From contig CM041090.1 of NCBI GenBank assembly GCA_023079485.1, positions 12,721,403-12,785,402 of the forward strand: 64,000 bases of DNA, in the 5' to 3' direction. Below, in pieces: positions 34,501-48,158 of this stretch. Under the pieces are notes generated by a model. It worked only from the letters and a program-made list of their open reading frames with translations, had not been told where the DNA came from and did no database searches. This DNA comes from Archilochus colubris. Taxonomy: Eukaryota > Chordata > Aves > Apodiformes > Trochilidae. The translations under genes were made by a program, and so were the position numbers. Numbering within the stretch: position 1 is the stretch's first letter; each line of letters starts with the position of its first letter.

Positions 34501-37212
34501 CACCAGGATGAAAGACAGTCACTGCTAATGTTATTTTCTGACTCAGATTCTGCTGTTTACCCAATAGGTTGACACCTTTTATTAGCACTCATCCTCCCTG
34601 CCATGTCATGCTATCTACATGCATGGAAGCCTTCACAGCAGCTTCCACACTTAGATGTTTCCTTCTTCCCCCGAGTTCTTTTCCCCACCGTACAATCCTA
34701 ATCATCAGGAAATGTGTATTTTCTCAGGTTTTGCTAATCTGATTTGCCTCCAAGGTGGTAAATCAGGAGGGATAAAAGGTAGCTGAAAGCAAGGATGTGC
34801 AATTCTTGCAAGGATAGAAATAGAAATGTTGAGCATTTTTATGCTATGTTCATATGAAGTTGTCAGATTATATAGGGTTCCTACCCTTCTCTGGAGACCA
34901 TTCTGAGGATCTCTGTCTAATTATAGAGCCAGCCCTTCAGGTATTCTCAGCTGTTTTCACTGAGAAAAAAATATATTAATTTTCTCAGTGAGACTGCAAT
35001 TTCCAGATCCATTTACTGGTCTCATATGAAGGCATAGATGCCTCTGCTGACCACATGGGGAGGAATAAGCATTTGAGAGTCCATGGTGTTAGAACACACA
35101 ACTTTGGAGGTTGGTCAAGGCAGACCCCTTCGGCAACTTCCCTGAACTGAAACTGAGGCTGAAGAACCAGAAAGAGTCTGAAATGAGGAAAAATCACTCT
35201 GAAGTCTCTGGCTTATTAACTGTAATTTTCTGGTCTGCTGCCAAGTGGTGAGTAACAATGAAGTGACTGGGTCAGAAACATGAGCTTGCCACGCTGGTGT
35301 GGAAGTGTAAGCTTCTCCCAGGTCTCCAGCCTAGCGCCTGGGAAAGTGGCAGACTTTGTCATGTGTCCTTGAAGTCACCAGCTCATCAGTACAGTGAGCA
35401 GTGCAGTGATGTCAAAGCACAGGCCTCTCTGGAGAACTGACTCAGGCCTTCTGTCTCGCTGGACTGGTGTCAAAACTTCTGTAGGATCAAGCTGGATGAA
35501 AGCCAAGGAATAGGGTCTTGGAGAATTACTGGCACATCCCCTTGAATTTTCTGGGTTTATGTCAAGATAGTGACAAGGCCATTCTGTTTCCCTTAGCTTC
35601 TGTGGAGGGGAGTCTGTAGTAGGGTATCCATTTTATTATGCAGAAATTGAAACACTGCAGGCAAAATATTCTTACTCTTTTTCTCCTCTCCAGAGGATCT
35701 CACACAAGGCAGAAATGGAACAGCCACTAGATTTGCAGTATTGACCTGGGTAATTCACTGAATATCCAGGACTTTCTGCTACTTCTGTTATTGTAGAAGA
35801 AGGAGATCAGAATGCTCAAATTGCCAGTATTTTAGACCTTATCTAATTGTTCCTTTGACCTGATGACTTTCTCATTTCCACTGCTTGAAATAGTAGGAAA
35901 TAACTACAGTTACACTCATGAATAAGGAAACAATGCTGCACCCAATGTTTTAAAGTAAAATGGATATAATTATTCTTCTCAGTGTTATAATGAGTAATCT
36001 ATCCCTGACAAACATATGCACTGTGATTTTTTTTTTAAATATAAGTTCCTCTCCATGTTCTGTGAAATCTTTAGGTTGTAATTAAGAAAGCAGAATGTTC
36101 TTACCACATCAGATCATCGTTACATGGAAAAACAATTCTATTATAGTGTTTTTATGTAACAGAAGAATATTTTGGGTTCTTCTGAACTTCCAAGAAAAAT
36201 ATTATTTTAGGATATGAAAAACTCTGAATATTTGGAGAAAGTCAAATATCTATCTATATAATAAAAATTAATGTGAAGTGATGGAACACTGCCAGTTTCC
36301 TGACAACGAATCGAACACTAAATGGTATTGAGAAAAAAAGAATCTTTGTCGCTTTCATGAGAGTACTTAAAGAAGCTAATAACAAAGCAAAGTTGTACTT
36401 GAATCAAAAGACTGGCTACAACTGGAACGAGAGCTAATGTTTTTTAAGTTCCCAAAAGTGACCTGAGGCTCTATGTGCCACTGTCTGAAGTTACAACAGT
36501 GAGTGACAGAAGCCGCATTGAAGGGTAGTAAATTTATGCACTTCTCTGTAGTACAGGTTTTAAAAGCCTTTAAGCAGCTATGATGAAGGACTGACAGTCC
36601 CCATACTTCTATGGATCCAGTCCTAAGTTACTTCTGAAATTAGAACTTAGGTTCCTAAGTGACTTGGACACTTTTGAAAAATTTTCCCTTGATATTGCCT
36701 ATAGGTTATACACGTAACCAGCACAGAGCAATATAATTTTAGGTGGTCTTTCATATCTTTGTCCCATTGCAGTTGAAAGGAACTAAAAATTGTAATGCAG
36801 ATGAATTTATTGCAGTTTAGTTTTAACTAAATAGGAAGCTTGATTTATGCTGTTTGATAGAAAAATTAAAAGGATAACAGTGTAATTATATTTAGAAAAA
36901 TATAGTGCTTTGTTAACAAAGCTAGCTGCTAGAGCTGATACTTCATCAGCCTGACATGTCACTATTAATTTGAAAATGAAACTTTCAGGAAATACATAAC
37001 CCATTTATTTTACTTTTTTTTTTTTTAATGTGTTGTTTTATCCATCAATTGTTTTAATCACCTGTTGTTGAGCAGGACATGCAGTTGTTTCCTCTGAATT
37101 TACTAGAGCACTCTAAGATAAGTTTAGTTTGTCTGAGCAAAAAATAGAAAAGGATCAGCCTCATTTTTGATTCTCTAATTCTGTATCCAATCTTATAATA
37201 TTTATGAGTTGC
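31549..37212. other. AT-rich unassigned DNA
   Basis: Nothing recognisable beyond A-runs (32739-32751) and T-runs. The ORF at 32307-32651 (minus, 114 codons) shows no domain or signal and is within the range expected by chance in DNA of this composition. Confidence 0.5.
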
Positions 37213-37457
37213 AAACCATATTTCCTAATAATTACTATAGATAGAAACATAATTTAGCGTATTTTCACAGGCTTAGTACATTTTGTTCTATTGTAAACCG
37301 TATTTCCTGATAATTACTATAGAAAGACAAATAATTTAGTATATTTTTATAGGGTTTGTACATTTTTATAGTATGGTAAACCATATTTCCTTATAATTAC
37401 CAGAGAGAGAAAAATAATTTATATTTTTATAGGTTAGTACATTTTTATTACTGTACA
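37213..37457. repeat. Minisatellite, three copies of 82-83 bp
   Basis: Three tandem units start at 37213, 37295 and 37378, each with aaacc(a/g)tatttcct, then taattac, a purine-rich block, ataattta and tttataggnttagtacatttt. The units differ by scattered substitutions and small indels, so the array is old. There is no coding potential. Confidence 0.85.
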
Positions 37458-38479
37458 ATTTCTGCAGATTAAGTACTTTGTACTTTTTAAAGCAGTCACA
37501 TTTCCTCAGTAACCACTTTTTTATTATTTATATAATTTACAGATGATGGCTTCTTAAACTTGTTTTCCCTATTTTGCATTTCGAAGTTTCTATATATGTA
37601 TATGTGCTGCTAATTTTGAAGGAAGAACAAAGAGACTGTGAGACATTGTAGAAGTTAATGACATTGTTAAAATGATGACAGATTGCTTTAATGGTAGATA
37701 TGCACTTAATTGGAGGAAGTATAACAAAATGTGCTATTTCATACTACTAAAAAGAGTCAGTCAGGAGCCATCACCCATTTACAGCCTTGTCTTCACCCAA
37801 ATCACAATGCATGTACAGTATGATAACTGAGAGACATTGCTAGGCATGTATTCATGTACTGTACATTCATTCCGACAACCCATTAAATAGTGTTTGTTAA
37901 CCTTTAATTCAGATGTCTGCAATAAGATAATACAATGTAAAACACAAGTCAATGGAGGGTCGTAAAACTGTTTCTGCTACAGCTTTTATTAGCCTGTTAT
38001 TCAGTGCTGAATGCAGCTACACCCTGAAGCAAGTCTTGTAGGAAAGTACAACGTCAATATATTATGATACAAACTCAACCTATAAAATCAATGACAAGTA
38101 TTATGTCTGTTGCTATCACCTACTAAAATATAGATACTGTTTTTAATGGATGCAATAGTGCTAGACACGACATCCTTTTGCTATTAAGCTTAACCCCTTA
38201 GGCATGAAACACACTTACAAGGCTCCTGGACAAGGGCTACTCCTTGTAGGGAGCTGTGACTGTCAAGACTGACCACAAAATATGTAAGTATTGAATCCCT
38301 TTTAAAAGGATGTTAAAGCAAAATAGAATTCCCATCTACACCGTGATGTGATTCGCTTTTGATTTCACTCCATAAGGTTAATCTGTAGAAAAAGGGGACC
38401 ATCTATGTTGTTTTCCAGATGTTTGTATTTTGATTAACAACTTAGTTGACTGAATGGAAAAATTTCCTTGTAAAACCTG
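37458..38479. other. AT-rich unassigned DNA
   Basis: No gene or repeat recognised between the minisatellite and the old LINE. Confidence 0.5.
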
Positions 38480-39000
38480 AAAACAACGTTGAGCCACTGA
38501 GGATGTTAAGTGTTCTAGGGAACATGGTTAGAATTCAAAAAGATCTTGATAAATTGAAAGAAGGATCTGAAATCAATAAGATGTAATTCAGTATGAATAA
38601 CTGCCAAGTACTAAGGGGAAATCTTCCCCCTACCCTCACCTGGATGCATAAGTAAAATGGGGAGAAAACTCAAAGCAATAATGAAACTGAATCCAAGCTG
38701 AAAAACAAATAATGCTATTGAAAAGAAAAAGACAAATATAATTTCTTAACATCCCAGTAATATTGTTGCATGTTAGACGATAAATAAATATTATTCACTG
38801 ATAAACACCAGAGCTCTTGCAACTGGAATTCTTTGTCCAGTGGCAAGTAGAGCAGAGTTAAGGATAAGGAACAAAGTTAAAAGCAGGGTAAAAACTTTAG
38901 AAAACATCAATAAAAATCATGGGACAACTTGTGGATTATAAAACCCATAAAGAAAGATTGCATGTGGGGAAAAAAGAGTTAACCAGATTTCTAGGGTAAG
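38480..39000 (+). mobile_element. Ancient CR1-superfamily LINE remnant
   Basis: The phrase aaaaagatcttgataaattgaaagaaggatctgaaatcaataagatg, followed by ttcagtatgaataactgccaagtact, follows the ORF2 text of old CR1 elements (the segment around 'FNxxKCKVL'). Further on, aaaacccataaagaaagattgca fits the part before the CR1 tail. Divergence is heavy and boundaries are approximate. Confidence 0.6.
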
Positions 39001-42000
39001 TATATAAGGAACCAATTTTGGCATGAAGGATAATTTAATTAGTATAGGTCAACTAGAGAATTTGGAAAATAGAGTATATAAACTTTTGTATACATATTCT
39101 TGCTCACAGCAGAGGAAAGGTTAAGATATTGCTAAAGTTCTGTGCTCTTCTGTGATGCTGTGAAAACATCCCTAAATTGCTTCTAACTCAGAACTGCTAA
39201 ACACTTGCAGGGCAAAAAGAATCAGAGCTCTGTAAAAGTAGTTTTGCCAATAGATCTCCTATCAAATGACCATTTACTGCATAAAGCAATGAAATAATTA
39301 CTAGTAATACAAAATTTGAGTGGATTTGATTCAGAAGAGGCAACTGCCTGTAGAATATAGTGCTCTTGCAATCTGCACCTTTTTGATTTGTCATGTTCCT
39401 GCATAATGTGTTCTGCAGTATTTGAGCTGGTGGAAGAAAGTGTGTCATTTCTCACAATGATGTAACTCTTGGCAATGCATTCACAGATGTCACAGTTGCT
39501 GACTGCTCTGCTGTTTCAATTTCATTTTCATATTTAGTTGATAGCAGAGTTGTTTACTATGCACTCTGTTTTGAATGGCATGGAAAGTCCATATCATTAT
39601 CGCACAGTATGAGAATAGTTCTGCAGTAATTGATGGATGAAGTAATTCATTATGAATATGATGTAATGGAATAGGCATCATGATTTAATCATCAGAAGAG
39701 GGGGTCTGTGGAGCCCACACAAAGGTATCAAAGTAATCCCCATGATAAATAGCATGTAATAAGCTGTTTAGAAAACAATAATGTAAGCCATAGAAAAATG
39801 TACAGAAGGGAGGCATACAAATTCCTTGGATGGAAAGCAATTGACTCCAAAGAACCAAAGAAGAGCTAGTCTGATAAAGAGGAAGGGAAACAGCTGTGGA
39901 GTGGATGCATCACTCTTTAAAAATTATCTTGCTTGATAGGAATATTTGGTATGATTAAAACTTATTTACTTGGCCACTGTTCACAAGCATTTCAGATGCT
40001 ATTTGTTGACGACCTGAATATGAAAAAAATTCTTTTAAGATGATTTAGATTGTAATGTGTCCTTTTTTATTTTAATTTTGGTATGTCTTTGCATGGAAAA
40101 TTTTTCACAATTTCTTTTTTTTTTTTTAATGATGATGCAAACCAATAGTAGTTTACTCAAGGTAGGAATTTCACCTTAATTTCAGCTACAAAGTCTTCTC
40201 TTAGCAGAGGTATTACAATCCTAGATGGTCTGTTTCTGTTAGATATAGGAGATACCCTTAATTCTATATATGCAATGCATAATGTGAAAACTGAAAAATT
40301 AGTACAGGGAGGGGAATGGTACTTCTTGCTTTGTAACAAACTTGTCACATTTCACTGCTACTGGGCCACCAGTTACCAAACACTGGCATTTTTACTTCTA
40401 CTGCTCCAGTTCTTTAAATGCCATCAAGCAAGAGATGAACTGGGGCTGAATGAAGACAAAATGACTAGTTTGTCCTGATATAAGAGGTTTCAATGAGAAA
40501 ATCAGCAGAGCTTTCCAGAAACAAATATTACCAAATTCATCAGTGAGATTACAGAAATGTGTTTGCTCTTGATCTGTTCCTATGTTTCATTAGAGAATAT
40601 AGTCACCCGAAGAAGAGTCATATCCTTTCCAAGTAGAAAATATGTTCATTTGAGGTTTCATTTACAGTACCTGCTGATAAATTCTATATCCTGTTCTCAG
40701 AGACACAGTGTAGGAAGAATAATGTCCACTCCAAAATATGAAAATTCAAATTGCTTCATTCATTTTTCCTGTAATACTCTGAAGTGGTCAACAAACAACC
40801 ATAGCTGAAGTCATCAGTTCTAGAATACCTTCTACCCTGCTGCTACCCTACAAACCCCATCAGAAAATAATGTCTGCCTATCTGTGCAAGACTGTGACAG
40901 GGAACTATGGCAATTCAAACAATTAGCCCTAAACACCCCACAAAAAGCAGACAATATCCACAGGATCTCATAAACTCTGTGTTGAGAAAGGGAAAGAAAC
41001 ATATTCTGCAATGAATGCTGCTCACTGTTACCAGTGCCTAGGTATGAGTACTGTTTGCTTTATTATGTGTATTTTCAGGACCTTGTTAAAAACACAGGAT
41101 AAAGTTTTTACCCCTGTGGACCACAAAAATAACTTCATAAGATTCTTTTCCCCTGAATCTGAGGATTACTTATTTTGAAAACTCTGACCCATTGACTTCA
41201 TCTCCTGGACCTCCGTTCAGGTTTGGAGTTGCTACAGAGGGAATGACTGAATGTCAGGAATTACAAATCTTCTGGATGTACCAGGCTTGTGAGCCAAGGT
41301 CTGTGGAAGGGGGAGAGAAAGAAAGATCAGAAGTACAGAGGACACATGGAGCTCCTCCTGGCAAGGTGCAGCCATATGGTATCAGAGGACATGAACGCTC
41401 AATGTATTCCTTTAAAACACTGATCTGTCACTTGCCTCAGATAATCAAATGCATTTTTCACTGGGAAACTTCAAGGCTAAAGCTTACAAATTCAAAAGAT
41501 GAAAAGGGGAAGAGAGATTTTTTGGGTGGCAAATACTAAAGCTTTTCCTTGTTCTGTCACTGAAATATTTGGGTCCAGGAGCTGCCTCCTTTAAAAAAAT
41601 TGTTACATTTACAATTCAGGTAAACATATAAGCTCTGAATAAACACATATATTGAGGCGACTCAGCTAAAGCAGACAAGAACCACAAAGTCTTTTGAAGT
41701 AGGCCCATCACTGATAATTACCAATGTGAGATAAGCTACAGTCATTTATTCCTGTAAATAGTGTCATCTCTTCCAATTAAGATCAACTACTTGTATTTCC
41801 TCCTTTGCTTTATTAGCATTGTTGTCAAGTTCTGCAAAAGCTTTAATTAAAGAGTCATCATAATTATGGCTAGTTTTCCAAATGATTGAAGTAAATAATT
41901 TATATATGAGTTATAAGAAAACTTTTTACTTACTGAAACACTGTATTTCAAGAAACTTTCCAGAGGCCTAATTACAAAATATGAAAAAAAAAATTTAAAA

Positions 42001-43023
42001 CAAGTTATGCATTAAAAAAATAAGTGCTAAAACTGAACTAATTGAAATTTTTTTGCTTCAAGTATTTATATTTCTCTAAATGAAATGTAAAGTAAAATTA
42101 AAAAATGAATGCAGAAAATTTCATAATGGAGGCATTGAGCAAGAAGTTAAGCATTTAATACAAAATGAATTATTAAAAATATTTTAATGATTAAATCCTA
42201 CTAAGTAATTATACTGATGAATACTGGATCATACAAAGATGAAAAATAGTAAACTTGGAAATCCAAGATACCAGGACTGAATATGCTGTAACAATACATC
42301 TGTATCAATGAGCAGCATACTGATACATCTTTTACTTTATAAAAATAATTATAACCATTATAAAGTAGGATTACTAGAAGTTCTCAAAATGACCTAGTTC
42401 TTCTAAATTGATGCTATAATCTGTAACTATGGGCATTAACTTTTAAAATGAAAAAGTCATAACCTTTTTGTCTTTCTGCTTGAGGTAACTGCAACTTAGT
42501 TTCATTTAGCAGTTGTGGCAGATCAGAATCAAAACAGGGAATGAGAAACACTGAAATTATGAAGTTCTGGTATTTTGATTTTTTAACATTACAACTCAAG
42601 ACTGAACTGAGATAAACTTTATTAATTATGTTGCACTAGGGTATGTTTTCTTTCTGTCTCCATGTCCCCCATATTAAGCAATTGTCTTTTTTTTGGAATA
42701 TGCTAGTGCATCCTGCCAAGAGACCCTTGCTTTGTTGATGTTTAGTTACATATTTAGTGTTTCTCAGGTTATCATTGATCTCTGCTGTATGCCAGTGGAG
42801 GCCAATGCTGAGCACCTATTTACTTTTAGCTTACCTATTTCATAGCACAATAATTTGAATGTCATAGCTCTTACAAAATTTATGAAAGTGTCACAATTCT
42901 CATTAAAAGCTTGACCTTTGAAATATAAGAAGACCTCTAAGATATTTCTTTGTCTACTGTAAATTTTTGAATTTAGATGCTGGGTTTTTTCGCAGGATTA
43001 ATTTTCTTTGAAGAGCAGGGACT

Positions 43024-43043
43024 TGTGTGTGTGTGTGTGTGTG
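43024..43043. repeat. (TG)n microsatellite
   Basis: About ten TG dinucleotides in a row. Confidence 0.95.
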
Positions 43044-46000
43044 CACATGTACCTAATATTTGTTTCACAGGAATTTGTGTAAGGATTGCAGAATAAAGGG
43101 AATGAGCAAGACATTCTGAAATTACAAATAAAAAGGTTTTATTTTCTGCATCTTGACTGCCTTGTCAGTGTTTTCAAATGAAAAGCAGGGTTGAGTATGC
43201 CTCTTATTGGGAAATTTTTTCACATAAAAATCATCTTTAGTGTTGGCTGAAGTATGAGACTATAATTTTGGAAAATTTTATGTACGACCTTCTGTTTTTT
43301 CTGTGTCCTTGCCCAGTTAGTATCCTAACATCTTTTTCTGTTGCATGGCTATAAAACAGGATGGAGGTATCCAACAATACTCTGAATCACATAGCACCTA
43401 GTGCATGAATACACAGAACCTGACCTTGTTTCATAAGAATCATTTTCAATCAAAATTTACAATCTGGCATTGTAAAAGAGGATTGTCCAGGTTGCATATA
43501 AGGGACTATGAAGAAACTGTATTCTTATCATGAGAGATAAAGGAATGATATGTTCAAAAAGAAATTCAGCTACAGGAGAGGGAAACTAAGATCATAATCT
43601 TGGGGAAAATGTTACACCAGCTTGCAAGCAATGAAGTGACATGTACATGCTATATTAGGTATTATAGGAATCTTTCTGCTGTACAGGTTAATCAGCAAGA
43701 CAGCTGAGAGCAAAACAAGAGGTATAATTCCGTGTATTCAGCAAGATGGATGCTTAATTTTATCTCTACCAAACATACATGGAAAGTTTTCAGAGCAACA
43801 ATTGAAACAAAAACTGGAAAGGAGTTTTTATTTCTCTCATATGTATCACACCACTTAAATCATACCCGTAGATTTAAAAACACTAGACACATAGAAAGCA
43901 ATGTATGTTGGGGCAATCTGATCACTTTCAGTTTCAGAGTCTTCCAAAAAAATTTCCTGAAATGAAAGTCTGTAGCTGGTACTGAAATAAGTTTAGTCAA
44001 GCCAGTGACTGCCTGTGCATTAATATGGGGGTACAAGAATTTGTGTGGTTACTCTTAAATGGATGATGTCAAAAAAACCCAAAACAACCCCCCCCTCAAA
44101 AAAAAAATCCCTCATAAAAGCTAGAAAATGAGAAAAACATCTGCACTATTTCCACACACACCTAATTTCCTTTTCAAAAGGCTAAAATATGCAAGTACAT
44201 TAAACACTGCCTAGTGCAACTGATCATATTTCTGAGAAGTGTTTATATGTGATTATGAAAAAGCAAGATTCAGCATTGCCCTACTTCTATTTATATCAGA
44301 TATAGCTGCCCAAAAGGGTCATAGTGAAGGTATAATATCTTCCATGTGTCATAGTGACTCTTCACTGTTACATGCCTTCTGAAACTGTGGCAGAATAGGA
44401 AGTAGATATTTTGGCAGTTCCCAGACCTGCCCTAATGCTTCCCAAGGGCTTGACTCTCCTAAGGAGTCTCAGAATAGGAGCAACACAAAATGATTCCTAT
44501 GTGATTGCAACTTAATCATCTGGAAGACATTAATCCAGTAATATTTCAAGTAGAGCTAGGAAAACATTTGTGATCGTATATTGTATTTAATAAATAAATA
44601 AAAAGTATTTATGTCAATAAAAATGGTTGCAAATATAATGTCCAATTTGGTGAACAGTTTCAGCCAGCAACAAAACATAAAAAAAATTTTGATTTAAGTA
44701 TTCTTCAAATAAATATTTCATATTTTCATTTCAGTTAGCATTCATAAGTTTAAAATAAAACACAAAACCTGAAAATGAAATAGGCTTTATGTTACCAGAA
44801 GCAGGTTTTTTCCTGATTGTTCTGTGGGTAAGAAGAACCAAAACCAAACAATCCTTCTTAGTCAATCTAAAATGATCATTCCCTCCCCCCACTTCCAGTT
44901 TTTCAGTCGTGTCAGTGAACCAAAACATCCAATTATTTGCTCAGCTCTAATTTCAAATATCTACCAGCTGGTACCAGTGATAATAATAGAAGAATGAAGA
45001 AAGAATGGATCAGGATCCACTAAAAAAAACAAATCTATTTTTATCATGGTCCTAGCTGAATACCATCTTAAACATGTTGAGCAGACAATTTTTATTTTTT
45101 TTCACATGTAGGCCTGATCGAAACAGATCTCTCTGGTGTGTGTTCAGTGTGGTTTCAGGCAATTCTGAGAATAAGCAGCAAATTTTCTTTAATTGTGTGG
45201 ATCTTTCTATGACTGGGTTTAGTCTATAAATGTCTAATCTGTTTTATTTCACCTCTGTAGCTTTTCTAAAATATGTAAGATCAGTGAAAATGTGCTCAAA
45301 CAAAAATGTCAAAGGTGCCCTCTTTGGTGTTTCTGATTTCCTGCATACTGCTGGTTGCCAATACAATCTTCACTGATTTACTGAGATGTGGTAGGTTGGG
45401 GCAGAGGATACAATCTGTGGACATTTGGTTTCTCACTGGCTTGCTGCTGAATACCTGCATCTTGCCACTGAACTCCAGTATCACAGACACATTGCAGCTG
45501 TAGAAATAGTGCATAGGAGCCTTTTTAATTCTTACCAGAAGCTGCACACTTTTAGGCGACAGCAAAATATAATTCCCAAATGCAGTGGAAGATGCATGGA
45601 GTAACTAGTGCTATAGATACACCCAATAGTAAGATGAGGTCTCTGAGCTCCATACCGTCCTACCTGTAGCACCAGGGGTGCATGAACTGCCTGATGCTAA
45701 AGCAGAAAATATATTGATAAAATAATCCTACATGTCACATGTTCAGAGCAAAATGGCCCTACGTAATAGCTTAGTGCCCCTAATTAAGAGGTAACATAAT
45801 TTATCTCTGAATAGTTTCAATACACCATTTCATGGATGGTATAGAAGAGCAGTTAGACTGGATTAAAATATCTAGCTCATCTAGCCTGATGAATGAACAC
45901 AAGAAGATAAAGAAAGAATGTAAGTAAGTATATGTATGAAGTTCATCTTCTGAGAACGTGCCTTCCATCTGGCTGTTACGGGAGAAGGGGATCTTCTGAG

Positions 46001-46998
46001 TCAAAGATAGGCTTTTATCTTTAACTATACATTTGGTAACCACCAATGGACTTTGGACTAGCATAATCTCTTCTTCTATGCTGTTTTTCTCCACATTATT
46101 TGCTGCAGATGACTTAAAAAGAGGAAGTGAAGCTGGTGGCAAAAGAGACTTTCTTTACTTTGTCAGTTGCTGGCTTATGTTACTGTCATCCTGGCCTGGC
46201 TTGTTGGGTTCTGTTCAATAGAATCTCTTGGTTATTTAAAAGCATTCACTAATACATTTCTTTGCTGCTTCTCATCACACACACATGATGATCTAAAGCA
46301 TGAGCTTTTGGTTCTTTTACTTTCTGGGTTTTTTTACAGAGGTCTTACAAGGTAGGTTAGTACAGTCAGGAACTAGCAACTCAAAAGAGTAGCTGCCCAT
46401 CATCTAACAAGACATAAACCAATCTGACTGCTACACATGGAGGGAGAATTTGAAAGCTGTAGTACAGAAGTAATGTTAGAGGAATCTTTGCTCTTCAAGT
46501 AAATAGAGATAAGAGAACAGTGCTAGGTACACCTATGCTGAAGAAAACATTATGTTTACCTTAATGCTGTTAATTTTAAACTACCTTAATAATTAAACCC
46601 AAAAGTAACAAATAAATTTTGACCATACTTGAAGCAGGAGGGACATCCTGGTCTCTGCTGGTGTCTGTGAAGTAGGCAGGTCACTCTATAAACTCATTCT
46701 CCTGTGGAATTAGCAACCTTGTTTTTAATAAATTTACCTCCCAATTTATGAAAAGAAAATAAATGTCTATGCCTTTTTTTTTTTTTTTTGTTCTCTGTAA
46801 ATGTTAAGTGCTAACCCTACTGCTGTTTCAATTCTTGTAAAAATCAAATATCTGAAATAAGGCAAGATTGTGCTCTATTATTCCTGTCTCTGTTGTTTTT
46901 AAATGAACAGCAGGATATTAAAAAGATTAAAAAAAAATAAATCCACCTCATTCTTAAGTCTGCTCTATGTTATATGTATCACTAAGCATTTGATGTAG

Positions 46999-47038
46999 TA
47001 TAATAATAATAATACAATAATAATAATAATAATAATAT
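46999..47038. repeat. (TAA)n microsatellite
   Basis: About twelve TAA units with one interruption (taca) after the fifth. Confidence 0.93.
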
Positions 47039-48116
47039 ATTTGTATGTTTGCTGCTCAAAAATATTAGATGAACTAATACCCAGAAAACTTGTCTTAATT
47101 GCAGATCCCACATCTCATGCAAAGTTTTCAGAAGAAAGTTTGCCTGATTAATGTGAGAAAGAATGAAAATCCTAACCTGTAAGTATTTTGCACAGCCTAT
47201 TGAATGGGTCTTATGGTTGAGTAAAATTAATTCCTAGTTGTTGTATAGTATATAGAATAATTCACAAGCAAGGAATAGGTATATTGTGATCATGGTTTAT
47301 CTCTTGTGCTTAGAGAACTTCAATCTACCTGGGATGGCTTCAGTTTATAGCCAAATTTAATCTTCTTAAAATATCATTATCAAGCCAATATGCTAAAATA
47401 TAAAAATTATAATTCATCTTTGTTGAAAAGATATGATTATTCAATGGCTTGATGCTAAATAAAAATCATAGCTGAATCTTAAGAACACACTGAAAGAGTA
47501 AATGAAATGAAATGGCAGCAGTAGGTTTACTTTTACAAGTGAAAAAAAGTCACATGTATTAATGTCAACAACTGGAATTTTACCTCATTAGGCAATTTCT
47601 GATCTAAGGCTCTGATGATTATTCTAAGCAGAAAAAATATGCTAATTATCTGCTCTGAATGTAGAAGAAAAAAAGGTGTAAAATCTTCCTTTAGCCGTGT
47701 GACCATGTACTAATTGCATGTCATGTGTCAAAATAATGCAACCCACTTTGCCTAAAGCAATTAGACATACAGAACTCTATTAATGAAGCACTGTCTGTCA
47801 CTAAAAATGTTTTCCAAGCTATAGTTGAAGATTAAAATATTAACTTCTCAAATATTTATGATAGTTACTGACAGCATTTCAAAATGTTATATTTAACAAA
47901 AGTACTTTATTCAACTTCAGTTTTTAATTTTGATTTTATATTCAAAGACATTATTAACATATGGGAGTCATGTGAAATTTCTATGATCTCCACTGAGACT
48001 TCTTTACAGAAGGTACATTAGCTCCTTGAAGTTTACAGCATCTTTTTCTACTGTAATATAAACTCTTTCAGAACAAAAAACCCTCCTAAAAACATGTCTT
48101 TTCTTCAACAGTCATT

Positions 48117-48158
48117 AAAAAAAAAAAAAAAAAAAAAAAGAGAGAGAGAGAGAGAGAA
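48117..48158. repeat. Poly(A) joined to (GA)n microsatellite
   Basis: About 23 A followed by nine GA units. No retroposon body is visible 5' of the A-run, so I do not read it as a retroposon tail. Confidence 0.93.

Noticed and set aside
36240..36420. Possible transposon edge at tatctatataataaaaattaatg
   Set aside because: Only a short AT-rich resemblance, no inverted repeats or second edge found.
45296..46142. Two neighbouring minus-strand ORFs of 89 and 113 codons as a broken gene
   Set aside because: Different frames, no shared family signature, no splice sites I trust, and lengths expected by chance.
48117..48158. Poly(A) as the tail of a processed pseudogene
   Set aside because: No recognisable gene body upstream and no target duplication; read as a simple repeat.
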